Assembly: GCA_039810245.1 (NCBI GenBank)
Contig: JBDHWQ010000002.1
Span: 186,001 to 250,000 of the forward strand
Reading direction: 5' to 3'
Length of the DNA: 64,000 bases
Source: CALDSL01 sp039810245
GTDB lineage: Bacteria; Chloroflexota; Anaerolineae; Anaerolineales; Anaerolineaceae
Shown: piece after piece, positions 1-8,079 of the stretch
How positions within the stretch are numbered: position 1 is the stretch's first letter
Layout: each line of letters begins with the position of its first letter
Made by a program: the position numbers and the translations under genes
The notes under the pieces: generated by a model
Told to the model about the DNA's origin: nothing
The model's input: the letters and a program-made list of their open reading frames with translations, nothing else
Databases searched by the model: none

Positions 1-1
1 T

Positions 2-2437
2 TCGTCGGAGTTGCCTCAGGCGGCGCTGAACGCCGCCTGGCAGGTATGGTATGAAGACCGCGGCAAAAACCTGAGCAAAGTGCTGCTCAGCCAGGAACGC
101 CCGGCCACCAGCCCGCCGCAGGTGCGGCTGATGAGCGCCCTGGCGCTCAACCTGGAAGACGTGGTGCAGGGCATGGGCGCTGAGCTGGTCCCGGCGCTGT
201 ATGCTGCCAGCCAGGACCGTGATGCCACTATCGCCAGCCGGGCACGGTTCGCGCTGGCGCAGTTGAAAACGCCTAATGCCATCAGTACACTGTGCCGGTT
301 ATGGGAGAAAGTGCGCGACCCGCTGCTGGAGAGTACATTGGCCCAGGCGGCTTACCAGCCTTCGGAACCGGCGGAAATCAGCGTGCTGGTGGCGCTCAAG
401 TTTAACCGGCTCGAGCTGGTGACGCGGCGCGGCGCGGATGGCATCCCGGCGCTGCTGGTGGCATGCGCAGACAAAGACGAGGATATTCGCGCGCGGGCTT
501 GCTTTTGCCTGGTAAATTTGCAATCTCAGCCGGCGATCAATGCGCTGTGCGCCGCGTGGCTCAAGTCGCGTGATGCGCTGCTGGAAGGCGCCATCATCCA
601 GGCACGCTATGTGGCCGCGCAGCCTTACCGGCTGCGCATCTTTACCGCGCTCAAAGCCGGGCGCATCGATTTGCTGGCGAAATTGAAACCGGAAGGCGTG
701 GCGGTGCTGCTGGAAGCCTGCGCGGACAACGATCATGACATCCGCACGCGAGCGGAGACGGCACTGCGCGCGCTGGAAACGAGCGAGGCCAGGGAAGCCC
801 TGTGCACCGCGGTGATGGATCAGGAACATGCGCTAGCGCGGAGCATCTGCCTGGAGTGCAGTTACCTGCCCGAAGCACCGGAGCGGCGCGCGCTGTTCCT
901 GTTCCTCACCGAGCAGTGGGACGCCTATGAACGGCTGGATTTTGACCAGCGACTGCTAAACGCCGTGTACGAAACCAGCAGCGCGGAGCTACGCCAGCGC
1001 GTGCTGCGGCGCGTGCAGCAGGCAGGGCGCACCAGTTTCCTCAACATCGTCACCAACGTGGACGACCGGGCGCGCGCAGGACGCATGAGCAGCATCGAGG
1101 CACAACTGCTGGCACGTGTTCTGGCCGGCAACGCCGAATGGCAGCGCCTGTGGGTGCTGGCGCAATCGTTGGCGCTAGCGCAAAGTGTGGAAATCGTGCG
1201 GCGGCTGGAGCGTGAAGGCTGGCAGCCGGCGGATGCGCTGGAATGCGAGACATTCAGCACCCTGGCACGGCTGGCACACGCCGAGATGCTCACCACCGGT
1301 AACGAACTGCACGAAGCCCTACCCATGGGGATGCAGCGCGCGGTGCTGCGCGTGCACGGGCGGGTAAATGCCACTGCCTTTGCGCCTGACCGGCCGCAAC
1401 TGGCAATTGGCAGCGGCGGGCGGCGCGTCGCATTGTGGAACTACCACACCGGGAGCATGGAACGACTATGGAAAGATTTCTCCCACTCCATCGGTGAAGT
1501 CGATTTTACACCAGCGGGGCAGCTATTATGCGCCGAGCGTTCCACCCTGCAGGAACCCTGCGCCATCTACGCGCTGGGTGGCGACGCGCCTGCCGTCGTC
1601 GGGCAGCATAACGGACCGGTAACCGCTCTCTTGTGCCTGGACGATGAGCAAGTGCTGAGCGCGGGACGCGATCTGCGCGCCCGGTTGTGGAACCTGACCG
1701 GGCGCAGCCTGGCGCGCGAGCGCAGGCTGGCGGACTGGCCGCGTGCAGCCTGCCTGTCACCCGACCACGAGCAGGTGCTGCTGCTGCACAGCCGGCTGGA
1801 AATGCTGGACGCGCGCACACTGGATACGCAGTTGAATATCCTTCCCCCGCGCGGTAACCACGGCAGCCGCAGCGTGCTGCGCAGCGCGGCATTCCTGTCC
1901 GACACCGACCAGGTGCTGGCAGGGCAGTTTAACGGCCAGGTGGTGCAGTATATGAGCGCCGGCAGCCGCGTGCGTGGGCGTCTGCTGGCGCAGCATGCCG
2001 CGCCGGTGGAGTGCGTACAGGTGCTGCCCGGGCGGCCGATCGTTGCCAGCGCGAGCGCAGATCGCCTGGTGCGCTTCTATACGCTGCCTGAGCTGCGCCC
2101 GCTGGGGCAGATTGAGGCGCAGGGCGGACGGCTGACCTCGCTACACGCTTCGCCGGACGGGGCTTTCCTGGCGATTGGCACCAATCAGTCGCGATTGGAG
2201 CTGTGGGACCTGCGCGTGCTGGATATCCCATCTCTGTTTAACACCCCGGTGGCGAACATTCTGCCCAGCCAGATGGCGCTGGTGAACACCCTGGCCGGGT
2301 ACACCGAGCTGCCAGATGGCGTGCGCGCCGCGATAGGCTACTTGCAATGCCTGCTGCAAAACCGCTTCCGCTACGATATCGAGCTGGCCGAAGCGCCGGT
2401 GATCAGGGTGGGAGAATTTGACGTTTTCCTCGATTAA
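2..2437 (+). CDS. HEAT-repeat / WD40-like beta-propeller protein, 5' truncated
   Basis: The frame is open to the left edge, so the true start lies outside the window; a TTG at 11 is only the first possible internal start. The visible 811 residues hold alpha-helical HEAT/PBS-like repeats to about residue 290 (recurring ALxxL, ARARFAL, IRTRAE). A conserved block follows (RALFLFLTEQWDAYERLDF, about 297-315). A degenerate WD40 propeller occupies about 450-760 (repeats ending LWN, LWD), and the tail ends GEFDVFLD. There is no signal peptide or membrane segment, so it is probably a cytosolic scaffold. It is paralogous to the protein at 5781-8036, which has the same block and the same tail. The GrpE-like gene starts 18 bases after its stop, in one operon. 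Catalytic activity is not recognisable. Confidence 0.85.
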   Translation, partial: SSELPQAALNAAWQVWYEDRGKNLSKVLLSQERPATSPPQVRLMSALALNLEDVVQGMGAELVPALYAASQDRDATIASRARFALAQLKTPNAISTLCRLWEKVRDPLLESTLAQAAYQPSEPAEISVLVALKFNRLELVTRRGADGIPALLVACADKDEDIRARACFCLVNLQSQPAINALCAAWLKSRDALLEGAIIQARYVAAQPYRLRIFTALKAGRIDLLAKLKPEGVAVLLEACADNDHDIRTRAETALRALETSEAREALCTAVMDQEHALARSICLECSYLPEAPERRALFLFLTEQWDAYERLDFDQRLLNAVYETSSAELRQRVLRRVQQAGRTSFLNIVTNVDDRARAGRMSSIEAQLLARVLAGNAEWQRLWVLAQSLALAQSVEIVRRLEREGWQPADALECETFSTLARLAHAEMLTTGNELHEALPMGMQRAVLRVHGRVNATAFAPDRPQLAIGSGGRRVALWNYHTGSMERLWKDFSHSIGEVDFTPAGQLLCAERSTLQEPCAIYALGGDAPAVVGQHNGPVTALLCLDDEQVLSAGRDLRARLWNLTGRSLARERRLADWPRAACLSPDHEQVLLLHSRLEMLDARTLDTQLNILPPRGNHGSRSVLRSAAFLSDTDQVLAGQFNGQVVQYMSAGSRVRGRLLAQHAAPVECVQVLPGRPIVASASADRLVRFYTLPELRPLGQIEAQGGRLTSLHASPDGAFLAIGTNQSRLELWDLRVLDIPSLFNTPVANILPSQMALVNTLAGYTELPDGVRAAIGYLQCLLQNRFRYDIELAEAPVIRVGEFDVFLD

Positions 2438-2455
2438 CGGGATAATTGAAGGTCA

Positions 2456-2983
2456 ATGAACGACAGGAACCCCGCCCCCGAAGCCTCGACCCGCTCGCAG
2501 AGCGAGGATGAACTTGAACTGCTGGCGCTGCGCCAGCAGATCCAATCTGCGCGCCTGGAGCTGGAAAGCCACAAACAGGCAGCGCGTAATTTGGTCGCCG
2601 AGCTGGATGCACTGCGCGCGCGGCAGGATGAGCGCGCAAAAGAAAGCGCCGGCGACCAGCTTGAGCGCGTATTCGTGGATGCGGCCAGCCCGGCGGCGCA
2701 ACTGCTGGTGCAGGCCGCGCTGCTGGAGCAGGGTCGACCAGTGCAGGCGCGCGATGTACTGGCTACGGCGCGGCGTCTGCTGCGCGCACTGCAGAAGCAC
2801 GGCCTGGCAGTGGAAGGCGAGCCAGGTAGCCAAACGCGCTTTGACCCCGACCGGCACGCGCCGCTCAGCGCGGAGACCGCGCTGGAGCGCGGCCAGGAAG
2901 TGGTGGTGCGCATCCCGGGCATAAGCCTGGGCGGCAAAGTTCTGGCGCGGGCGGCGGTAGAAGCCAGCGAGGAGCTGCCATGA
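2456..2983 (+). CDS. GrpE-like nucleotide exchange factor
   Basis: The product is 175 residues, close to bacterial GrpE in length. An acidic, charged helix predicted to form a coiled coil spans about residues 15-65. A helical middle follows, then a C-terminal part resembling the GrpE beta-domain: RFDPDRHAPL matches the family pattern FDPxxHEA, and GGKVLARAAV matches the closing GDRVLRPAxV. GrpE proteins release ADP from Hsp70 partners. An Hsp70-like gene overlaps its last 4 bases, so the two are probably coupled and work as a pair. The match is weaker than for housekeeping GrpE. I infer a dedicated paralogue for this cluster rather than the cell's main GrpE. The ATG is preceded by GAAGGTC. 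Confidence 0.65.
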   Translation: MNDRNPAPEASTRSQSEDELELLALRQQIQSARLELESHKQAARNLVAELDALRARQDERAKESAGDQLERVFVDAASPAAQLLVQAALLEQGRPVQARDVLATARRLLRALQKHGLAVEGEPGSQTRFDPDRHAPLSAETALERGQEVVVRIPGISLGGKVLARAAVEASEELP

Positions 2984-4566
2984 CCGGGCGGCTGGCGCTG
3001 GATTTTGGCACCTCGAACACGGTGGTGGCGGTGTGGGATGAAGCCCGCCGCGAAGGCGTGCCGCTGCACATCCCCGATTTTGGCAAGCGCCAGCAGCAGG
3101 GCGACGAGCCCATCTCGCTGGTTCCCTCGCTGATCCATTACACCGACGATCACCGGCGCTGGATTGGCAGCCAGGTGCAGCAAAAAGGGCTGTACCATTC
3201 CAAAAACACCTTCCGCTGGATGAAGAAGTACATCAGCAACCGCAGCCCGATGCGCGTGCGGCTGGACGGGCGCGAAATCACCCCTTTCAGCGCCGGGCAG
3301 GACTTTCTCTCGGCGGTCATGGTGATCGCCGGGCAGGAGATCGGCATTGGCGATGAAGAGATCGCGCTGACCGCGCCAGTGGAGGCCTACGAGCATTACG
3401 AAAACTGGCTGGCGAATGTGGCCGAGAGCGCCGGGATGCCGCGCTTCCGGCTGATTGACGAGCCTTCGGCGGCGGCGCTGGGCTACGGCGCACACATCCA
3501 ACCCGGCAGCGTGTACTTGATCTTCGACTTTGGCGGCGGCACGCTACATGCCTCGGTAGTGCTGATGGAGCCGGAGAGCGACCGCCCCGGGCGGCGCTGC
3601 CGCGTGCTGGGTAAGGCCGGCATGTCCATCGGCGGCACGAGCATCGATTCCTGGCTGTTCCAGGAAGTGCTACGGCTCAACAGCCGGCATGATTCCGACG
3701 AAGATATCCGCCGCATCAGCAACGCGCTGCTGGTGGAATGCGAGCGCGTGAAAGAAGAACTGTCATTCGCCCCACAGGCCGACCTGGCAGTGATCAACCC
3801 GGACACCGGCGCGGTGCTGGAAGCCGAGTTCACCACCAGTAGTTTCGAAGAGCTGCTCGACCAGCAAGAGCTGTTCGCGCGCATCCACCAGACGGTGCGC
3901 ATGGCGCTCAAAGATGCGGCCGAGCGCGGATTCAATGAGGACGCGATTCAATCGGTATTGATGGTAGGTGGCAGCAGCCAGATCCCATCGGTTCAGCGCA
4001 CAATGCGGCAGTTATTTGGGCGCGAGCGCGTGCACGCCAGCCGCCCTCTGGACGCCGTGGCCCGCGGCGCGGCGGCCTTTATCGCCGGGGTGGACTTCTA
4101 CGACCACATTCAGCATGATTATGCCATCCGCTACGTGAACCAGCAGAAAGGCGCGTACGATTACCGCGTTCTGGTGGAGCGCGGCACGCCATACCCTACC
4201 GGTGAGCCGGTGGCGAAGCTGACGGTGAAGGCCGCCTACGACGGGCAGCAGCAGCTCGGCATCACCATTTTCGAAGTTGGACAGCAGTACAAAAAAGTTG
4301 GGCAGGCGGTGGAGCTGGTGTTCGACCCTGGCGGCGCGGCGCGGCTGCAAACGCTGACAGCGCACGAAGAAGAGCAGCGCTCGTTGTTCTGGATGAACGA
4401 GGAAAGCCCCACCTTCCTGATGGCAGAGCCGCCCGCGCAGCAGGGCGAACCGCGCTTTGAAGTTGAATTCCATATTGACGAAAACAAACGCCTGGTGATC
4501 AACGCCCGCGATCTCAAATCCGGGCGGCTGACGCACCAGCACTACCCGGTGGTCAAACTGACCTGA
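2980..4566 (+). CDS. Hsp70-family ATPase with short C-terminal domain
   Basis: This is an actin-fold Hsp70-like ATPase of 528 residues, about 110 shorter than DnaK. Visible motifs are the phosphate-1 loop DFGTSNTVVAVW (residues 6-17), IDEPSAAALGYG (about 160-171), phosphate-2 IFDFGGGTLHAS (about 181-192) and the adenosine motif VLMVGGSSQIPS (about 325-336). The C-terminal about 150 residues look like a beta-sandwich substrate domain, but the long helical lid of DnaK is absent. Its start overlaps the GrpE-like gene and it is followed 11 bases later by the DUF1257 gene. Most likely a specialised chaperone-like ATPase handling the products of this operon. It is not the housekeeping dnaK, because no dnaJ or hrcA is nearby. 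Confidence 0.9.
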   Translation: MTGRLALDFGTSNTVVAVWDEARREGVPLHIPDFGKRQQQGDEPISLVPSLIHYTDDHRRWIGSQVQQKGLYHSKNTFRWMKKYISNRSPMRVRLDGREITPFSAGQDFLSAVMVIAGQEIGIGDEEIALTAPVEAYEHYENWLANVAESAGMPRFRLIDEPSAAALGYGAHIQPGSVYLIFDFGGGTLHASVVLMEPESDRPGRRCRVLGKAGMSIGGTSIDSWLFQEVLRLNSRHDSDEDIRRISNALLVECERVKEELSFAPQADLAVINPDTGAVLEAEFTTSSFEELLDQQELFARIHQTVRMALKDAAERGFNEDAIQSVLMVGGSSQIPSVQRTMRQLFGRERVHASRPLDAVARGAAAFIAGVDFYDHIQHDYAIRYVNQQKGAYDYRVLVERGTPYPTGEPVAKLTVKAAYDGQQQLGITIFEVGQQYKKVGQAVELVFDPGGAARLQTLTAHEEEQRSLFWMNEESPTFLMAEPPAQQGEPRFEVEFHIDENKRLVINARDLKSGRLTHQHYPVVKLT

Positions 4567-4577
4567 ACGGAGAGAGC

Positions 4578-4958
4578 ATGTCACACATTTCGCGGTTGAA
4601 AACCAAACTGGTGGAAAAAGAGTACCTGGTGCTGGCGCTCAAAGACCTGGGGTATACGGTGGAAGACGGCCCCGCCACACTGGCCGGCATGTTCGGTGAG
4701 AGCGCGCGGGTAGATCTTAAGGTCAGTATGCGCCTTAGCGGCGATATTGGCTTCCACAAGAACGGCGAGAGCTATGAAATCCTGGCCGACTGGTGGCGCG
4801 TGCGCGGCGTAAAAGAGCGCGAGTTTGCCGACGCTGTAGCGCAGCGCTATGCTTATCACGCCACGCGCGCGCGGCTGGAGCAGCAGGGTTTTACCCTGGT
4901 GGAAGAAGAAACCGGTGAAAAAGGCCAGATCCGCATGGTACTGCGGCGCATGGTATAA
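4578..4958 (+). CDS. DUF1257 (Ycf35-like) protein
   Basis: The 126-residue protein matches the DUF1257 family, whose plastid members are called Ycf35: it opens MSHISRLKTKLVEKEYLVLA, with central GDIGFHKNGESYEILADWW and a C-terminal YAYHATRARLEQQGF segment. The molecular function of the family is unknown. In other bacteria I recall DUF1257 genes next to DUF2997, a single-cluster radical-SAM protein and an AAA+ ATPase. The first two follow here directly, but no AAA+ ATPase is in the window. The ATG has a clear ribosome binding site (GGAGAG) and lies 11 bases after the Hsp70-like stop. No catalytic residues are evident. Confidence 0.85.
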   Translation: MSHISRLKTKLVEKEYLVLALKDLGYTVEDGPATLAGMFGESARVDLKVSMRLSGDIGFHKNGESYEILADWWRVRGVKEREFADAVAQRYAYHATRARLEQQGFTLVEEETGEKGQIRMVLRRMV

Positions 4959-4970
4959 GGAGAGCTGGCA

Positions 4971-5180
4971 ATGCAACTACAGGAAATCGAAATTACCATC
5001 AACGCCAAAGGCCAAGTAGAGGTGCACGTGCGCGGCGTAAAGGGCGAGGCCTGCCTGGATATCACCCGCCCGATGGAAGAAGCGCTGGGCTCGGATGTGC
5101 TGCTGCGCGAAATGACGCCTGAAGCCGGCGAGCCACCAGACCAGGCTATCGACGATCAGCAGACGTTGGGAAGAGGCTAA
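4971..5180 (+). CDS. DUF2997 family small protein
   Basis: The 69-residue acidic protein has a beta-hairpin-like start (ITINAKGQVEVHVRGVKGEAC) and a helix containing DITRPMEEALG. This is the pattern of the DUF2997 family, which is usually found beside DUF1257. The conserved Cys in GEAC (about residue 27) is visible. The ribosome binding site AAGGAGAG precedes the ATG by a normal distance. The gene lies 12 bases after the DUF1257 gene and 4 bases before the radical-SAM gene, so the three are almost certainly co-translated. Function is unknown; it may be a partner or substrate of the neighbouring Fe-S enzyme, which is inference from position only. Confidence 0.75.
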   Translation: MQLQEIEITINAKGQVEVHVRGVKGEACLDITRPMEEALGSDVLLREMTPEAGEPPDQAIDDQQTLGRG

Positions 5181-5184
5181 TCCC

Positions 5185-5757
5185 GTGCGCGACGATGTGC
5201 TGCGCATCCATCATCTGCTGCCGCTGAGCCAGGTCAATGGGCCGGGCCGCCGGGCGGTGGTGTGGATGCAGGGGTGCAGCCTGGGGTGCCCGGGCTGCTT
5301 TAACCCCGAGACGCACGGCACGCAGGGGGGTGAAACGCTGATGGTGGATGCGCTGTTCGCGCGCATTGACGCGCTGCAAGGCACGGTGGAAGGACTGACA
5401 GTCAGCGGCGGCGAGCCGCTGCAGCAGCGCCGCGGGCTGGAGCGCCTGCTGCGGCGCGTGCGCGCCGAAACCGGGCTTTCGGTGCTGGTGTTCAGCGGCT
5501 ACTCCTGGCAGGAAATCCAGGCCATGCCGCGCATCACCATCCTGCTGAACTGCGTGGACGTACTGCTGGCCGGACGTTACAACCAGAGCCAACGCGTGGC
5601 GTCCGGGCTGCTGGGTTCGTCCAATAAGACCATCCACTTTCTGAGTGAGCGCTACACCCTGGCCGACCTGCAAACTATCCCGCAGGCGGAAGTGACGATT
5701 GACGCGGCGGGAGAAGTCATCTTCTCCGGCATCGACCCATTGCGCTGGGCGCAATAA
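5185..5757 (+). CDS. Single-cluster radical SAM protein, NrdG/activase-like
   Basis: The 190-residue protein starts at GTG. It carries the radical-SAM cluster motif CSLGCPGC (Cys31, Cys35, Cys38) and the SAM-binding VSGGEPL motif at about residues 73-79. The small size, lacking any C-terminal SPASM or twitch domain, puts it among NrdG/PflA-type activases (4Fe-4S single cluster domain family). Such enzymes reductively cleave SAM to make a 5'-deoxyadenosyl radical, usually to place a glycyl radical on a partner. No class III nrdD or pyruvate formate-lyase-like gene is in the window. The partner is therefore unknown and may be a protein of this operon. Confidence 0.85.
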   Translation: MRDDVLRIHHLLPLSQVNGPGRRAVVWMQGCSLGCPGCFNPETHGTQGGETLMVDALFARIDALQGTVEGLTVSGGEPLQQRRGLERLLRRVRAETGLSVLVFSGYSWQEIQAMPRITILLNCVDVLLAGRYNQSQRVASGLLGSSNKTIHFLSERYTLADLQTIPQAEVTIDAAGEVIFSGIDPLRWAQ

Positions 5758-5780
5758 TTGGCTATACGCAATTCGACCCT

Positions 5781-8036
5781 ATGAGCCTCGACCCCGAAAC
5801 GCGCCAATTAATCGCCACCCTGCTGCATGGCCCGGCCGCAGCGCCGGCGCTGCCACCGGCGCTGGAGAGCGAGCTGCTGCGCAAAGGCGCAGTCCTGGCG
5901 CTGCAGCAGGATGGATCAGATGAAGCGATCGAAGTGCTGGCCGAGACCGGGCGCCTCAGTGACCTGGAAAGCGTGCAGACTTTAGCGATTGATGCGCTGG
6001 CAGCGCTGGCCGGCGTGGGAAATACCGCAGCGGTAATGGCACTGGCGACGTTGGGTATGGAACACGACGTACCCGCAGCGCGGGATACCATCCGCGCGCG
6101 CAACCTGTCGCTGCCATCCGGCGAGCGCCAAGCGGCATTCGACCTGTTGGCCGGTGACCGCGACGAACTACTGAAGACCGATCCGGACTTGCGGCTGCTG
6201 ACGCGCTTTACGCTGGAACAGGCGGGCGAAAACCTGGCGCTGCGCATCTTGCACGCCGCCGGGCGCGCCGGGCTGAGCAATTGGGTGGCTGTGCTGCGCG
6301 CCGTGCGCGCGTCGGATGAAGAGAGCAGCGCCGCTTTGGTGGAACGTTACCCGGCCTTCTCCCCCGCCGAGCGGCGGCTGGCGCTGGATCTGCTGGATGC
6401 TGCGGCGCGCCAGGGTGATGCCCACGCGCGCGAAAGTCTGAGCCAGTTCTTTATCCAGTACGAAGATTCGGACAGCCTGGCGCTTGCGCAAGCCGGCGGT
6501 TACGCGCCGCGTGACGCGCTGCAGCGCGCGCTGTTCCTGTTCCTCAGCCAACAGTGGCAGGCGTATGAGACCCTGGATTTCAACCACCGCCTGCTGATCA
6601 CCGCCTATGAAACCGCCGACGCGCGCATGCGCAAGCGCCTGCTGGATATCTCGCGCTTAAGCGGGCAGATCGAATGGTTCGAAGGGCTTTCCAGCGCCAA
6701 CCGCACGCGCTGGCTGCGCGACCTGAGCGATGCGGATTGGGAGATCGTACTGCACGGGCTGAAATCCGCGGGGCGTTTTGAAGACCTGTGGCGGCTGGCG
6801 CAGCTTGCGTCTCCCCTGTGGAGCGCGCAGATCCTGTCCGCGCTGCAAGAAGCAGGCTGGCAGCCGGAAAATATTACCGAGCAGGAGAGCTTCCGTCTGC
6901 TGGCACAGCTTGGCGCCAGAGCTGCGAGCGCCCCGGCCGAGATCCGCGAACGGCACAACTTCCTGGTGCCGACGATGGATAACCTGCTGTCGCTAGCAAT
7001 TAGCAGCGACGGGCAAACCCTGGCACTGGGCAGCAGCAGCAACGCCATCCACCTGTGGCGCATTGACGCTGCGCCCAAACCTCTGCCTACCCTGTACGCT
7101 GCCTCGACACAGTCGCACGCGGTGGTTTTCAGCCCGGATGGCGAACACCTGGCGGCCAGCATGGCCGACCAGACGATCCGCGTGTACCAGTGGTCCGAGG
7201 GACGCAACGTCAAAGCGCTGCAAGGGCACACCGGCCTGATCCGCAGTCTGGCCGTGGCGCCGGACGGGCGCGCGTTATATTCCGCGGGGTTCGATGGCAC
7301 GCTGCGGGCGTGGCGCTTCCCCTACGGCCCGGACGGGCACGTACTGGCGCACAGCCAGGGCGAGTACTTTGCTCTGGCTCTCAGCCCGGATGGAGATCAG
7401 ATCGTCAGCGGCGGTGCGGACCGCACACTGGATGTGCACCAGCTTCCCGAAGGCAAAAAAGTGCGCGCGCTGGAAGGTCATACTGCCACTGTGCTGCAGC
7501 TTTCCGCCGCGCCGACTACGCCGCTGGTGGCCAGCACCGGCCGCGACCAGACGATCCGCGTCTGGAACATGCTGAGCGGGCGCGCTCTGCAGGCGTTTGA
7601 AGCCGGGAATACCCCCATCACCGGGCTGTGCATCCACCCCAACGAGCAGATTTTGATCAGCGCCAGCCGCAAGGGGGAGCTGCAGGTGCTTAACATTTCC
7701 ACCGGGCGGGTTCTGCTGGAGCGCAGCCTGTTCCAGCGCGCGGTGATCGGGCTGGGGATTACTCCGGCGGGCGACATGCTGATCAGCGCCAGCGCGGAGG
7801 GAACAGTCAAGCTTTGGGACCTGGCAGGTTTCCTGCTGGCACGCCAGCCGGTGGAGGATATGCCCCTGGATCGCGCCGCCTTGCTGCAGAAACAATTGGA
7901 TGGGAAGACCCTCAGCCCGGTCGAGCGCGCGTGGCTGACGTTCACGCTGGAGCTGCTGCGCTGGAAACAGCGCTTTGACATCCAGCTCGAAACCGGGCAG
8001 ATGATCTCGGTAGGAGAGTTTGATATTCAATTATAG
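5781..8036 (+). CDS. HEAT-like / WD40 beta-propeller protein
   Basis: The product has 751 residues. The N-terminal about 240 are helical HEAT-like repeats. A conserved block (RALFLFLSQQWQAYETLDF) begins near residue 249. At least six WD40-like blades follow from about 395 to 690 (HLWR, RVYQW, RAWRF, RVWNM, KLWDL endings with upstream SPDG turns). The tail SVGEFDIQL closely resembles the tail of the first gene in the window, so the two are paralogues flanking the chaperone/radical-SAM genes. No signal peptide or TM is seen. It probably serves as a protein-interaction scaffold for the cluster. The start ATG lies 23 bases after the radical-SAM stop with only a weak ribosome binding site. The stop codon sits inside the terminator stem. 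Confidence 0.85.
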   Translation: MSLDPETRQLIATLLHGPAAAPALPPALESELLRKGAVLALQQDGSDEAIEVLAETGRLSDLESVQTLAIDALAALAGVGNTAAVMALATLGMEHDVPAARDTIRARNLSLPSGERQAAFDLLAGDRDELLKTDPDLRLLTRFTLEQAGENLALRILHAAGRAGLSNWVAVLRAVRASDEESSAALVERYPAFSPAERRLALDLLDAAARQGDAHARESLSQFFIQYEDSDSLALAQAGGYAPRDALQRALFLFLSQQWQAYETLDFNHRLLITAYETADARMRKRLLDISRLSGQIEWFEGLSSANRTRWLRDLSDADWEIVLHGLKSAGRFEDLWRLAQLASPLWSAQILSALQEAGWQPENITEQESFRLLAQLGARAASAPAEIRERHNFLVPTMDNLLSLAISSDGQTLALGSSSNAIHLWRIDAAPKPLPTLYAASTQSHAVVFSPDGEHLAASMADQTIRVYQWSEGRNVKALQGHTGLIRSLAVAPDGRALYSAGFDGTLRAWRFPYGPDGHVLAHSQGEYFALALSPDGDQIVSGGADRTLDVHQLPEGKKVRALEGHTATVLQLSAAPTTPLVASTGRDQTIRVWNMLSGRALQAFEAGNTPITGLCIHPNEQILISASRKGELQVLNISTGRVLLERSLFQRAVIGLGITPAGDMLISASAEGTVKLWDLAGFLLARQPVEDMPLDRAALLQKQLDGKTLSPVERAWLTFTLELLRWKQRFDIQLETGQMISVGEFDIQL

Positions 8037-8079
8037 TCAACAAAAAACGAGCGCGGCGCGCTCGTTTTTTGTTGACTAT
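8033..8079. terminator. Perfect bidirectional terminator
   Basis: Two perfectly complementary 23-base arms flank a single central base. A GC core (GAGCGCG) is bordered by A6 and T6 runs, so the hairpin has a U-tract in both directions. It ends the HEAT/WD40 operon and typA. The TAG stop codons of both convergent genes lie inside the stem. Confidence 0.95.

Noticed and set aside
3060..3501. Minus-strand open frame across the Hsp70-like gene
   Set aside because: Shadow of the Hsp70 coding sequence, whose motifs are unambiguous on the plus strand.
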